Part shown: positions 25,591 to 34,978 of the stretch, piece after piece | Layout: each line of letters starts with the position of its first letter | Position numbering within the stretch: the first letter of the stretch is position 1 | DNA from: Treponema sp. UBA4307 | GTDB lineage: Bacteria; Spirochaetota; Spirochaetia; Treponematales; Treponemataceae | Reading direction: 5' to 3' | DNA: 64,000 nucleotides | Assembly (NCBI GenBank): GCA_002394685.1 | Contig: DGUP01000067.1 | Span: 1 to 64,000, forward strand | Translations under genes and position numbers: made by a program | The notes under the pieces: model-generated | Seen by the model: only the letters and a program-made list of their open reading frames with translations | Databases searched by the model: none | What the model was told of the DNA's origin: nothing

Positions 25591-27570
25591 TTAGAATTCC
25601 ATCCAGCTTCCATCTTTTTTAAGATACCAGGTACCCATCAAAATTTGAGAGTTTTTATTGTACCAGGAAAGACTGCCGTTATAATTCAATATAATCATAC
25701 GGGTATTTCCTCCTGCAACTTTAACAGGAATAGAGTATTCCCGTTCATAAAGAGACTGGAGAAAGTTAATACGTGAAATACCTTTAACTTTTTCTTTTCC
25801 AATATTAGAGAATACAGCTTTATCTGTGATAGCAGTAAATACGTTGCTTGCATCACCTTCATTAATTGTATAAAGATTTACAAGTGTTTTTTCGTCAATA
25901 GAGTAGGCTGCAAGGGATGTAGATTCATATTTATCATTATCCGTAATCAGAATACCATAAATAATTTTTTCTTCCCCGTCTGGATCAAAATTTATTGAAA
26001 GCATTAAATCACCTTCAATGCGAAGAGGTACAGTTTCCATAGTTACTCTGTTTACTTTCATCAGAGCGCTGTCAAGATTACCAGTCTTTGCCTTTGCAAT
26101 GTAAATATCTGTATTGTTTACCATTACTGCATCTTCAACACCAGAGCCTGTATATACGTTCCTGCTGGTTCTGTTGGTAAAGTCATAAATTGAAACTGTT
26201 GTTCTTCCCTGAGTGTAAATAAGGCGGTTCTCGAAAAAGTGAACAGTCTGCATACTTGAAGCAGGGGTAAACAGAGCTTTTGTTGTCTGGCTTTCAAGAT
26301 TTAACTGATATACAGTTTTCTTATAGCCTTTTGCCCAAAGTATTAATGAATCTTCGTATGAAGAAAGGTTTGTCCAGCCATTTGTGTTGGAAATGATTTT
26401 TGTTAAAGATTTTTCGTTATAATCTGTTTTATAGATTCCTTCACTTGTTAAAGTATATAAATCATCACCTATAAATACAGCATCATAAATTTTATCGTAA
26501 ATATCATTTGTAAGACAGTTTGCTTTTGTATCTGAATCTAGTGCATCAGAAATTGTATAAATGTTTCCGTAATTTGTACCCAGCACCAGTGTGTCTATAT
26601 TTTTTGCTGCTGCAGTAACGGTTTCCTTTGTTTTAAGGGTAAATGTCTTAACTAAAGTTGTGGTGATTGTACGTGTTGTTTTTTCATAAATATTCTTAAG
26701 GGTATCGTTTGTAATAAGCCTTACTGTATAACTGCCTGAGGAAGGATAAACAAAATACAAACCTTCTTCAGCTTTTGATTTAGAAAGACAAAGAAGAGGT
26801 TTTGTGGATGCATATGTAGATAGAGTTTTTCCGGAAAGGGCATCGATAATGTAAATATTATTATCTCTTACTCCAGCAAGATATGAATTAGTTTTATCTC
26901 CTGTACCAAATAATACGGCCTGTTGAAGAAGTCTTTCTGTAGAAAAACGAGCTTTCTGCTTAAATTTAACTAAATCATAATATATGAGGGTACCTGTAGA
27001 GGAATACATGATCATTGATTTTTCAGAGCTGCTGCTTTTAATCATTGATATCATTCCCGGAACTGTATCAAGCTGCTTAACAAGTTCACCGCTTCTGGAT
27101 TTATAAATATAAGTTTCCCCTGCACCGTAAGTTCCTACAATCAGGAAACTTCCTGCTTCTGAAAAAGCTATTGCAGAAACAGTTTCTGTATAATAAATGG
27201 AATAAAGTCTTTTTAAGTTATTCCAGTCAATTACTGAAACTCTGTTTTGTTTTCCATCTGTTTCATAAATTGCTGCAAGATTTTCTCCATCTTTTGTAGG
27301 GCAAATTGCAGAAAGTTTTATTTTAAAATCGCTGAACTGATAGTGTTCACCAAGATTATCATCATCCCATCTGATGATAAATCCCTGTTCATCTGTAGAA
27401 AAAAATCTTGAATCTTCAGAAAGAGCAGTTTCAGCCATCAATATGGAAGAAACTTTATCAGAATGAATCTGGCTACTGATGTAGGCCTGAGAAAAAGCAC
27501 TTAATGAAAGAAAAGAAAAAGCAATAATTGCTGAAAAAGATTTTATTAACGCTTTTGAAAAAAAATTCAT
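25591..27570 (-). CDS. Exported WD40-like beta-propeller protein
   Basis: 659 residues with a signal peptide ending near LSLSAFSQA. Residues ~35-420 show repeated blade patterns (FIIRWDDD, RVSVIDWNNLKRLYSI, ETYIYKSRSGELVKQLD, NIYIIDALSGKTLSTY), as in WD40/YVTN propellers. The rest continues beta-rich with no enzymatic motif. It is the last gene of the long rseP-dxr-cdsA minus-strand run, 17 bases from rseP. A periplasmic or outer-membrane assembly role is a guess from location and fold. Confidence 0.7.
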   Translation of the reverse strand: MNFFSKALIKSFSAIIAFSFLSLSAFSQAYISSQIHSDKVSSILMAETALSEDSRFFSTDEQGFIIRWDDDNLGEHYQFSDFKIKLSAICPTKDGENLAAIYETDGKQNRVSVIDWNNLKRLYSIYYTETVSAIAFSEAGSFLIVGTYGAGETYIYKSRSGELVKQLDTVPGMISMIKSSSSEKSMIMYSSTGTLIYYDLVKFKQKARFSTERLLQQAVLFGTGDKTNSYLAGVRDNNIYIIDALSGKTLSTYASTKPLLCLSKSKAEEGLYFVYPSSGSYTVRLITNDTLKNIYEKTTRTITTTLVKTFTLKTKETVTAAAKNIDTLVLGTNYGNIYTISDALDSDTKANCLTNDIYDKIYDAVFIGDDLYTLTSEGIYKTDYNEKSLTKIISNTNGWTNLSSYEDSLILWAKGYKKTVYQLNLESQTTKALFTPASSMQTVHFFENRLIYTQGRTTVSIYDFTNRTSRNVYTGSGVEDAVMVNNTDIYIAKAKTGNLDSALMKVNRVTMETVPLRIEGDLMLSINFDPDGEEKIIYGILITDNDKYESTSLAAYSIDEKTLVNLYTINEGDASNVFTAITDKAVFSNIGKEKVKGISRINFLQSLYEREYSIPVKVAGGNTRMIILNYNGSLSWYNKNSQILMGTWYLKKDGSWMEF

Positions 27571-27587
27571 CTTATACCCCTAATAAA

Positions 27588-28712
27588 TCATCGATTTATA
27601 AAATACTGTATATCCCCTGTAATTGCAAGAACGAAGAGAAGGGCGATAAATGCCATTCCTATATACTGAATGTTACGTAAAAGTTTTGGAGACATCTTTT
27701 TCCTTGTTATTAATTCGATAATTGCAAAAAGAATCAGGCCTCCATCTAAAACAGGTACCGGCAGCAGATTTGTAAAGAACAGGGACAGGCTGATAAATGC
27801 CAGCATCTGCATAACTGATACAAATCCGGTCCTGAAACCGTCCTTAAAACCATCTATTGCAATATCTCCCAGCATACTTGTAATACTGGCAGGTCCGGAA
27901 ACCACTTTTGTAAGGTTTACTCCTTTAAATAGAACCCCAAGGCTTTTTATGGTTACAGAAATTATTTCTCCTGTTTGGTTGAAGGCCTCTGGAAATGCCG
28001 TGAAAAAATTATGTGAAGGATATTCTTTTTGAATTAGTTCTTTTTCGTCTGAATAAACACCTATCTGGCCCATTCCTGTGTCTTTATTTAAATTACAATG
28101 GACCGTATACTGTAATACTTCATTATTTCGTTCCACTGTTACTAAAACATCTTCATTCCCTCTCAGGGAAATATATTGAACTAAATCTGTCCAGTCTTCA
28201 ATTTCAGTATTATCAAGTCTCAGAATTTTATCACCAGTCTGTAAACCAGCTTCATGTGCAGGAGAGTTGATTGTTGCATCAATTTCATCTGCCATAATGA
28301 CTTTTGTACCATGTGTAAAGTATGTATATCCAATGCATGCAATCAGATACATTGCAATAAAAGTAAACAAAAGATTAAAGAAAGGTCCTGCAAATGCAAT
28401 AAGCAATCTCTTGAAAGGATGAATTCCATATAATGTATCCTTGTCTCCTTTAATTTCCTTGAGATTTTTTTCAAGTGCTTCCTGATACTCTTTTTCACCA
28501 TTCATTGCACAGTAGCCACCTAAAGGAATAAGGCTTAGTCTGTAATCTGTTCCATTGATTGTTTTATGAAGAAGAATCGGGCCAATTCCTATAGAAAAAG
28601 CCTCAACTTTTACACCGAATATACGAGCCGCAATAAAGTGTCCGGTTTCGTGAAAAAAAACTAAAAAACTTAATCCTATCAGACCAATTAAAATTCTAAT
28701 AATAATGCTCAA
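27588..28712 (-). CDS. rseP: RseP-type site-2 intramembrane zinc metalloprotease
   Basis: It cleaves transmembrane substrates such as anti-sigma factors or leftover signal peptides. Zinc site HETGH in the first helix (~21-25), a PDZ domain at ~125-205 (ATINSPAHEAGLQTGDKIL), and the second metal motif LLPVPVLDGG (~315-325). Four main membrane segments fit the family. The start is TTG 28712 with AAAGGA eight bases upstream. It lies directly after dxr, the usual position in bacteria. Confidence 0.9.
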   Translation of the reverse strand: MSIIIRILIGLIGLSFLVFFHETGHFIAARIFGVKVEAFSIGIGPILLHKTINGTDYRLSLIPLGGYCAMNGEKEYQEALEKNLKEIKGDKDTLYGIHPFKRLLIAFAGPFFNLLFTFIAMYLIACIGYTYFTHGTKVIMADEIDATINSPAHEAGLQTGDKILRLDNTEIEDWTDLVQYISLRGNEDVLVTVERNNEVLQYTVHCNLNKDTGMGQIGVYSDEKELIQKEYPSHNFFTAFPEAFNQTGEIISVTIKSLGVLFKGVNLTKVVSGPASITSMLGDIAIDGFKDGFRTGFVSVMQMLAFISLSLFFTNLLPVPVLDGGLILFAIIELITRKKMSPKLLRNIQYIGMAFIALLFVLAITGDIQYFINR

Positions 28713-28733
28713 ATTAATAATCCTTTGACTGTT

Positions 28734-29831
28734 TTATGCTTTTTTCTGGAAAAAATCCTCAGCAAGGCTACGGGCCCTTTTGTCTGAATCAAATACCATT
28801 TCAAAACTGTCTGCTTCCTGGGAAAAATCATTTTCAAGCACATAAGAGGTGGCCTGAGAAATTTCTGTGAAGGTGCATTTCTTTCTTATAAAATAATCTA
28901 CGGCCACTTCATTGGCTGCATTAAATGCAATTGTGTAGGATTTTCCCTTTTCCGCGCACTGATAAGCATATTTTAGCATTGGAAAATCATCCAGACGTGG
29001 AGGGTAGAAGGACATTTTTACATCAAAAAGATTAAATTTTTCCAGATAATTATAAGAATATTCCGGCCATTTAAGGGCACCTAAAATAGGATGACGCATG
29101 TCAGGATTTGAAATTTGTGCATAAAGCATGCCGTCTTTTGTGCGTACAAGAGAATGTACAAGACTTTCGGGATGTACAATTACCTTGATTTTATCTGTGG
29201 GAAAATTAAAAAGTCTTTGCGCTTCAATGACTTCAAGTCCCTTGTTAGCTAGACTGGCACTGTCAACAGTTATTTTTTTACCCATATTCCAGGTTGGATG
29301 TTTCAAAGCGTCTTCAAGGGTGACTGTTTTTAATTCTTCTGATGTAAGATTTCTAAAAGGGCCTCCGCTGGCTGTAATAAGAAGTTCATCAATATTTTCG
29401 CAGCCAATTTTTTGAGTAAGATTGAAAATTGCTGAATGTTCACTGTCTACAGGAAGAATCCTGGATTTTGAAAGTTCTGCTTCTTTCTTAATTAAAGGCC
29501 AGGCCATGACAACTGTTTCTTTGTTTGCCAGGGCTAAATCCATTCCCCTGCGTATTACAAGGAGGGAAGGTAAAAGACCCGAACTTCCCGCAATCCCGTT
29601 AACAGCTATATCAGCATTACAGGTGTTTATAAGTTTTTCAAGACCTTCCTGTCCATCCTGGTCATAAAGAGATACGGGACAATTAAATTCCCTGCCAAGA
29701 CTTTCCAGTTCACTTCTTGAGGATTTGCATGTTAATCCTGCAACAGTGAATTCATTTTTCATGCTGCGGATTATATCCAGGGTCTGTTTACCAATAGATC
29801 CTGTACAACCTAAAACAAGTACCCGTTTCAT
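28734..29831 (-). CDS. dxr: 1-deoxy-D-xylulose 5-phosphate reductoisomerase
   Basis: Second step of the MEP isoprenoid pathway, NADPH-dependent. N-terminal nucleotide loop GCTGSIGKQTLDI (~8-20), ALANKETVVMA (~102), the metal/substrate motif PVDSEHSAIF (~126) and the ITASGGPFR block (~152), followed by HPTWNMGKKITVDSASLANKGLEVIEA (split: HPTWNMGKKITVDSA, SLANKGLEVIEA). It is close in function to the neighbouring uppS, supplying C5 units for undecaprenyl phosphate. Confidence 0.95.
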   Translation of the reverse strand: MKRVLVLGCTGSIGKQTLDIIRSMKNEFTVAGLTCKSSRSELESLGREFNCPVSLYDQDGQEGLEKLINTCNADIAVNGIAGSSGLLPSLLVIRRGMDLALANKETVVMAWPLIKKEAELSKSRILPVDSEHSAIFNLTQKIGCENIDELLITASGGPFRNLTSEELKTVTLEDALKHPTWNMGKKITVDSASLANKGLEVIEAQRLFNFPTDKIKVIVHPESLVHSLVRTKDGMLYAQISNPDMRHPILGALKWPEYSYNYLEKFNLFDVKMSFYPPRLDDFPMLKYAYQCAEKGKSYTIAFNAANEVAVDYFIRKKCTFTEISQATSYVLENDFSQEADSFEMVFDSDKRARSLAEDFFQKKA

Positions 29832-29854
29832 AATAAAATTTCTCTTCCGATAAA

Positions 29855-30778
29855 TTAAAAATTAACAAAAAATATAATAGAATAAAGATAGAAAACTGGT
29901 GCGGAAACAACAATAGAATCAATAGAATCGAGAATTCCACCTCTTCCCATGATTATTTTTCCACTGTCCTTAACGCCGCTGGATCTTTTTAAGATTGATT
30001 CGGTTAAATCTCCAATAATTGCAGAAAAACCTATTAAGAATCCTAAAACAATAATCTTAGCAATAGAACCAGGAAATATATTTACTTTATAAATAGCGTT
30101 TAATGTAAAATAGCAGATTAATGAAATTGCAACGGCACCAAAAATGCCCCCCATAAAACCTGCAATACTCTTATTAGGAGATGCTTTTAAAATACCTTTG
30201 TTATTTTTTCCAAAAAGATTTCCAAAAAGCCATGCGGAAGAGTCACAAAGATAGACAATGAGAATAAAAGTAATAAGGTAACCTGTAGAAACATTTTTAT
30301 GACCTTCAAGATTTAATGCAGGAATTGTAAAAATAGACATCTGCTGAATAAATGTAATAAGATAACCTGTATAAAAAACGAGGAAACTTGAATATGCAAT
30401 TCTTGAAGAAGAATCATCAAAAGTTTGCTCATGAGTGATTTCACGGATAAAGATTGCAATAATACACAGTATAAGTGTAATTGTTGGAATAAGATGGTAC
30501 CAGTTGACCCTTGGACTGCCTGTTGCAGCTGTGTAAACTAAATAGGCACCGTAAATAAATGGGATAATTACCGCAAGAATTGTCGTAAAAATTTTAGACG
30601 GCATTCTTACTTTAACCGAAAAGATGTTGTGCAATTCTAAAGATCCTGCAATTGTTACAAGAACCATCAGAATATGTAATGCAAGATGATTAAAAAAAGG
30701 AAGCCAGATCAAAAAGAGAGTTAAGGGAACACCCACAATAAAAATTGCTAGTCTGGAAAAAAGTTTGTTCTTGTTCAT
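29855..30778 (-). CDS. cdsA: Phosphatidate cytidylyltransferase
   Basis: It makes CDP-diacylglycerol for phospholipid synthesis in the inner membrane. About seven to eight membrane helices and the C-terminal signature region SILKRSSGVKDSGKIIMGRGG, then ILDSIDS, identify the family. In most CdsA proteins this reads PGHGGxxDRxD; here the His is Arg and the second Arg is Ser, which is unusual. Stop and start codons touch the upstream uppS gene, so the two are coupled. Confidence 0.85.
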   Translation of the reverse strand: MNKNKLFSRLAIFIVGVPLTLFLIWLPFFNHLALHILMVLVTIAGSLELHNIFSVKVRMPSKIFTTILAVIIPFIYGAYLVYTAATGSPRVNWYHLIPTITLILCIIAIFIREITHEQTFDDSSSRIAYSSFLVFYTGYLITFIQQMSIFTIPALNLEGHKNVSTGYLITFILIVYLCDSSAWLFGNLFGKNNKGILKASPNKSIAGFMGGIFGAVAISLICYFTLNAIYKVNIFPGSIAKIIVLGFLIGFSAIIGDLTESILKRSSGVKDSGKIIMGRGGILDSIDSIVVSAPVFYLYSIIFFVNF

Positions 30779-31521
30779 TATAATACGGCTCCAAATTTTC
30801 TTGTGCGTTTTTGATACTCTAGAATATTCTCTTCAAACAATTCCTTTGAGTAATCTGGCCACAGTGTATCGCAGAATATAAGTTCTGCATATGAACTTTG
30901 CCAAAGGAGGAAGTTTGAAATGCGTTTTTCACCACCAGTTCTGATCAAAAGATCCATATCCGGCAGTTCAGGAAAATCAAGATAAGATGAGAAGTCTTTT
31001 TCAGTCATATTATTTAATGAAATTCCTGACTTCGAAATCTTTTTTATTCCCCTGATTATTTCATCCCTGCCACCATAATTGATGGCAAGTACGATTGTAG
31101 TTCCTGTAAATTGAGCTGTCTCTTTTTCAGTTTCATGGATTTCCTCCTGTATATCAGGGGGAAGTCCTTCTACGTTACCAAGAACTTTAACTCTCAGTCT
31201 GTTACTTCTATAAAATTCAAATTCTGCTTTTAAGTGCATCTTTATAAGATTCATCAAATATCCGACTTCTTCCTCAGTCCTTTTCCAGTTTTCTGTGGAA
31301 AAAACATAAAGAGTCAGATATTTGATGCCCATATCTGATGCTGCTTTTGCAATTTTTTTTGCTGCTTCAAGACCTTCTGTATGGCCGGCAGTACGCTTTT
31401 TACCCTTGAGTTTAGCCCATCTTCCATTTCCATCCATAATTATCCCTACATGGACTGGAAGATTTTCCCGTGAGACAGAAAGATTTGTTGAAGCAGATGA
31501 ATTGCCAGCAGATTCCAACAT
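30778..31521 (-). CDS. uppS: Undecaprenyl diphosphate synthase
   Basis: A cis-prenyltransferase that builds the lipid carrier for peptidoglycan. GIIMDGNGRWAK (~27-38) holds the catalytic Asp. TLYVFSTENWKR, INYGGRDEI and RTGGEKRISNFLLWQSSYAEL are all conserved. The first ~20 residues are a Ser/Asn-rich extension. It sits between frr and cdsA. Confidence 0.95.
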   Translation of the reverse strand: MLESAGNSSASTNLSVSRENLPVHVGIIMDGNGRWAKLKGKKRTAGHTEGLEAAKKIAKAASDMGIKYLTLYVFSTENWKRTEEEVGYLMNLIKMHLKAEFEFYRSNRLRVKVLGNVEGLPPDIQEEIHETEKETAQFTGTTIVLAINYGGRDEIIRGIKKISKSGISLNNMTEKDFSSYLDFPELPDMDLLIRTGGEKRISNFLLWQSSYAELIFCDTLWPDYSKELFEENILEYQKRTRKFGAVL

Positions 31522-31526
31522 AGGTT

Positions 31527-32069
31527 TTAGTCCATTATTTCCTTTTCTTTGGCGTCATAAACCTTGTTGATTTCTTCAATGTATTTATCAGTGAGCTTCT
31601 GAAGCTTATCTGTTTCTGTCTTAAGTTCATCTTCAGTAATTTCACCAGCTTTCTGCTGCTTTTTAAGATCATCGTTACCATCACGGCGAAGGTTTCTGAT
31701 TGTAGTTCTGTAATTTTCAGCAGTAGACTTAGCCTGTTTTACCAGCTCCTTTCTTCTGTCAGCTGTTAAAGGAGGAATTGTAATTCTGATTACTTTACCG
31801 TCATTGCTTGGGTTAAGTCCCAGTTCAGCCTTTTGAATAGCCTTTTCAATAGCTGAAATCAATGACTTATCAAAAGGAGAAATAACAACTGAGCGTGCTT
31901 CTGGAATAGAAATTGTACCAACCTGATTAAGTGGACTTGGTGTTCCGTAGTAATCAACACGAACCTTATCAAAAATAGAAGCATTTGCTCTTCCTGTGCG
32001 GATTGCTTTGTATTCTTCTTTCAAAGAATTTACAGTTTTTTCCATTTTGCTTTCAATATCACCAGCCAT
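31527..32069 (-). CDS. frr: Ribosome recycling factor
   Basis: It splits the post-termination ribosome together with EF-G. The 180-residue length, the opening MEKTVNSLKEEYKAIRTGRA, YYGTPSPLNQVG, and the C-terminal helix IRNLRRDGNDDLKK are characteristic. AAGGAG precedes the start. A terminator separates it from tsf, and a TATAAT element at 32129-32134 on the minus strand may give it its own promoter. Confidence 0.95.
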   Translation of the reverse strand: MAGDIESKMEKTVNSLKEEYKAIRTGRANASIFDKVRVDYYGTPSPLNQVGTISIPEARSVVISPFDKSLISAIEKAIQKAELGLNPSNDGKVIRITIPPLTADRRKELVKQAKSTAENYRTTIRNLRRDGNDDLKKQQKAGEITEDELKTETDKLQKLTDKYIEEINKVYDAKEKEIMD

Positions 32070-32128
32070 AAAAATCTCCTTAATTAAATATTTAACTTTG
32101 TTATTAAAATATAACTAAACTTACGGAC

Positions 32129-32134
32129 ATTATA
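32129..32134 (-). promoter_or_regulatory. Possible -10 element for frr
   Basis: TATAAT on the minus strand, 60 bases before the frr start and just after the tsf terminator T run. The -35 region is T-rich without a good match. Confidence 0.35.
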
Positions 32135-32156
32135 AAATGAAATTTAAAAAAATGAA

Positions 32157-32191
32157 ACGACCTGCATAATTTTTTTTATCATGCAGATCGT
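32157..32191 (-). terminator. Terminator after tsf
   Basis: Stem ACGATCTGCAT / ATGCAGGTCGT on the minus strand (one wobble pair), followed by TTCATTTTTTT, placed directly after the tsf stop. It separates rpsB-tsf from frr and the lipid genes. Confidence 0.8.
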
Positions 32192-32198
32192 CATTTAT

Positions 32199-33032
32199 TT
32201 ATTTGCCGAGCATGAACAAATCGATTGTACCGAACTTAAGTTCTGCACCAGCTTCCTTAGCAACTTCTGCCAGTTTTGCAGATACAGACTTTTTATCATC
32301 CTTTACAAACATCTGGTCTACGAAACAGATTTCAGCAAGGTGCTTCTTGATTTTGCCTGCAAGGATTCCTTCCTTAACATTTTCAGGCTTTGAAGCAACC
32401 TTTTCATCAGCATCCATCTGTGCCTTAAAGATTTCCTTCTGTTCATTGATATATGCCTCTGGAACATCTTCCTGCTTAATGTAAGCAGGAGTAAATGCTG
32501 CAAGGTGCATACAACAGTCGCGGGCAAATGTCTTAACTACATCAGCTTCTGAACCTTCAACGATTGTAACTGCTGCAGTCTTGAAATCTGAGTGAACGTA
32601 AATACCAGCAGATGCGTTTGCTGGAACTTCAATTACCTTGAGCTTTGAAAGAGACATGTTTTCACGTGTCTTTGTTGCAAAATCAAGGAGAAGGTTGTTG
32701 AGTTCATCATTCTTTTCTGTGTAACCCTTAGCGAAAACTTCATCAAGAATTTTTTCACCTGAAGCCAGGAAGTCTTCATTCTTTGCAACGAAGTCTGTTT
32801 CGCAAACGAGTTCAACAACAGCAATCTTATTGCCAACCTGACGAACGAAAATGTGACCTTCTGAAGTTGCTCTTTCAGCACGCTTTGCAACAGCAGCAAG
32901 ACCCTTTTCCTTAAGGAGCTTTACTGCTTCTTCAACGTTACCATTTGTATCAACAAGAGCCTTTTTGCAGTCCATCATACCTGCGCCAGTCTGTTCACGC
33001 AGATCTTTTACCATACCGGCTGTAATTTCCAT
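32199..33032 (-). CDS. tsf: Translation elongation factor Ts
   Basis: Nucleotide exchange factor for EF-Tu. The N-terminal UBA-like part (MVKDLREQTGAGMMDCKKAL) and the core LVCETDFVAKN with the TDF motif that contacts EF-Tu are clear; 277 residues. ATG 33032 with GGAGA six bases upstream was preferred to the TTG 12 bases earlier. It follows rpsB, the usual arrangement. Confidence 0.95.
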   Translation of the reverse strand: MEITAGMVKDLREQTGAGMMDCKKALVDTNGNVEEAVKLLKEKGLAAVAKRAERATSEGHIFVRQVGNKIAVVELVCETDFVAKNEDFLASGEKILDEVFAKGYTEKNDELNNLLLDFATKTRENMSLSKLKVIEVPANASAGIYVHSDFKTAAVTIVEGSEADVVKTFARDCCMHLAAFTPAYIKQEDVPEAYINEQKEIFKAQMDADEKVASKPENVKEGILAGKIKKHLAEICFVDQMFVKDDKKSVSAKLAEVAKEAGAELKFGTIDLFMLGK

Positions 33033-33137
33033 AATTATCTCCAAAAAAAATGATTTTTCGGGAATACTCCCATTTTGAAAGAAAAAAGAATTGATTCAGC
33101 ATCCACAGGCAGCAAATGCTGAATCATGGTAAATTAT

Positions 33138-33971
33138 TTACTCATCGTCAGAAGCTTCAAGATCTTCGCTCTTTGGTTCTGTTGGTGTGTAGTTTGAGTA
33201 GTCAACGATTTCTTCATCTTCGCTCTTTGTAGAAGCGTCAGTTGTGATTTCGTCTTCTTCATTAACTGTACCAATAATCTTCAGACCCTGTTCGTTATCA
33301 GCTTCAATAACTGCGTTTGCAATAATTGATGTAAAGAGTGTGATTGCGCGAATAGCGTCATCGTTACCTGGAATAGGGTAGTCAATACCTTCTGGGTTAC
33401 AGTTTGTATCAACAACAGCTACAATAGGAATACCCATGCGGCGTGCTTCAGCAACAGCAATCTGTTCCTTGTGTGTATCGATGATGAAGATTGCTCCTGG
33501 GAGTTCCTTCATATCTTTCATACCGCCATAGTTCTTTGTGAGCTTGTCCTTTTCCTTTAAAAGGTTAGCGATTTCTTTCTTTGTGAGATTAGCGAAAGTG
33601 CCGTCTACTTCCATCTTTTCGATTTTCTTAAGACGGAGAAGTGATTTCTTGATTGTAGAGAAGTTTGTAAGTGTACCACCCAGCCAGCGGTTGTTTACGT
33701 AGTACATACCACAGCGTTCAGCTTCCTTCTGGATAGCCTGCTGAGCCTGCTTCTTTGTACCAACAAAAAGAACTGACTTACCAGCTGCTGTTACCTTGCG
33801 GATTACATCATAGCTTTCTTTAATAGCTGTGATTGTTTTCTGCAAATCGATGATGTGGATTCCATTGCGTTCTGCGAAGATATACTTCTTCATACGTGGA
33901 TCCCAACGCTTTACCTGATGTCCGAAGTGAACTCCAGACTCAAGAAGACTCTTCATGGTTACTACTGCCAT
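33138..33971 (-). CDS. rpsB: 30S ribosomal protein S2
   Basis: Conserved opening [29 protein letters not shown], and the block [11 protein letters not shown] are diagnostic. The last ~45 residues are an acidic Ser/Glu/Asp tail beyond the normal S2 end. GGAGT precedes the ATG. It heads the rpsB-tsf transcript; ~170 bases of leader lie between it and maf. Confidence 0.96.
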   Translation of the reverse strand: MAVVTMKSLLESGVHFGHQVKRWDPRMKKYIFAERNGIHIIDLQKTITAIKESYDVIRKVTAAGKSVLFVGTKKQAQQAIQKEAERCGMYYVNNRWLGGTLTNFSTIKKSLLRLKKIEKMEVDGTFANLTKKEIANLLKEKDKLTKNYGGMKDMKELPGAIFIIDTHKEQIAVAEARRMGIPIVAVVDTNCNPEGIDYPIPGNDDAIRAITLFTSIIANAVIEADNEQGLKIIGTVNEEDEITTDASTKSEDEEIVDYSNYTPTEPKSEDLEASDDE

Positions 33972-34094
33972 GATTTACTCCTTCACCGGAAAATTTTCTA
34001 TCTGAAAACAGAAATAGAAAGATTTCCCACCTGACCTGTTACTCGTAACTGAATTAATAATAGTTATTAAAATCAGCCCGGAAATTTTTAAGAG

Positions 34095-34124
34095 TCTGGA
34101 TCATAAGTCACCGACCTGTCCAGA
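34095..34124 (-). other. Possible structured leader of rpsB
   Basis: TCTGGA / TCCAGA form a small inverted repeat about 125-150 bases before the rpsB start. S2 genes often have autoregulated leaders, but no known S2-leader consensus was recognised here. Confidence 0.25.
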
Positions 34125-34144
34125 TCCCTGCAAAACTCGCTATC

Positions 34145-34738
34145 CTATTGGATAATCGAATAATTTTGCTCACGTAACATATCATATAATTCAAATATAG
34201 GCAATCCCATAACACAGCTGTCGGTACCTTCGATTTTTTTTATAAAACAGGAAGCCAGCCCTTGAATTCTGTATGCTCCTGCAACTCCGTGCCATTCTCC
34301 TGTGCCCAGGTACCAGTCAATTTCTTCCTGGTTCATTGCAGCCATTGTAACTTTCGTAGTGACTGTACGGCTTGTATGGGCGTGAAGGGTACCGTTGTAA
34401 AGATTTACTGCTGTGACTACTTCATGAGTTTTGCCCTGAAAATCCTTTAAAAACTGTTCAGCTTCTTCAACATCCTTTGGTTTCCCGTATATTTTTCCAT
34501 TCAGGATGATTGTTGTGTCTGCACTTAAAATCCAGGAAACTTCCTGTTCCTTTGTTCCCAGCTGCTTAAGTACATTCTGAAGTTTCTGTTCGGCCAGATA
34601 TTCTGAAACCTTGTGAGGCTCTAAATCTGCAGGAAAAGATTCTTCCTGATTTGAAGGCATTACAATAAAAGGAATATTCATCCTTTTAAGGATCTCCTGC
34701 CTTCTTGGAGATGACGATGCTAAAATTATTGGTTCCAT
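34145..34738 (-). CDS. maf: Maf-family nucleoside triphosphate pyrophosphatase
   Basis: It hydrolyses dTTP/UTP or modified NTPs to monophosphates. N-terminal LASSSPRRQEIL (~6-17), the acidic centre LSADTTIILNGKIYGKP (~70-86) and GVAGAYRIQGLASCFI fit the Maf/YhdE family. The 197-residue length is normal. It is upstream of rpsB on the same strand; AGGGAT precedes the start. Confidence 0.9.
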   Translation of the reverse strand: MEPIILASSSPRRQEILKRMNIPFIVMPSNQEESFPADLEPHKVSEYLAEQKLQNVLKQLGTKEQEVSWILSADTTIILNGKIYGKPKDVEEAEQFLKDFQGKTHEVVTAVNLYNGTLHAHTSRTVTTKVTMAAMNQEEIDWYLGTGEWHGVAGAYRIQGLASCFIKKIEGTDSCVMGLPIFELYDMLREQNYSIIQ

Positions 34739-34799
34739 TTTTAATCCCTGCCTAAATAAACTCTTTTTTGTTTTGAAAGGTTACGTCTTTTTTTACTGA

Positions 34800-34828
34800 T
34801 TGACAATATAATTTTTAAAAAGTATTTT
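34800..34828 (+). promoter_or_regulatory. Promoter of tRNA-Arg
   Basis: TTGACA at 34800-34805, a 17-base spacer and TATTTT at 34823-34828, with the tRNA 5' end 12 bases later. Confidence 0.55.
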
Positions 34829-34839
34829 TATTCATGTTT

Positions 34840-34913
34840 GGGAGATTAGTTCAATTGGATAGAGCGTTGGCCTCCGGAGCCGAAGGTTGTGGGTTCGAAT
34901 CCCGTATCTCCCA
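34840..34913 (+). tRNA. tRNA-Arg (CCG)
   Basis: Full cloverleaf. Acceptor GGGAGAT pairs with ATCTCCC, the D arm has TTCAATTGGAT, and the anticodon stem TTGGC/GCCGA encloses loop CTCCGGA with anticodon CCG at 34874-34876. The T arm contains GGTTCGAATCC. Discriminator A; CCA is not encoded. A hairpin terminator follows. Confidence 0.95.
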
Positions 34914-34920
34914 AAAAAAT

Positions 34921-34957
34921 AAGGCTGTCAATTAAGATTATCTTAAATGACAGCCTT
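34921..34957. terminator. Bidirectional terminator, tRNA-Arg / HEAT protein
   Basis: AAGGCTGTCA-TTAAGA and its complement form a long near-perfect hairpin. It has a T-rich tail on the plus side and TTTTTTT on the minus side, between convergent genes. Confidence 0.85.
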
Positions 34958-34978
34958 TATCATTTTATAGAATCAATA

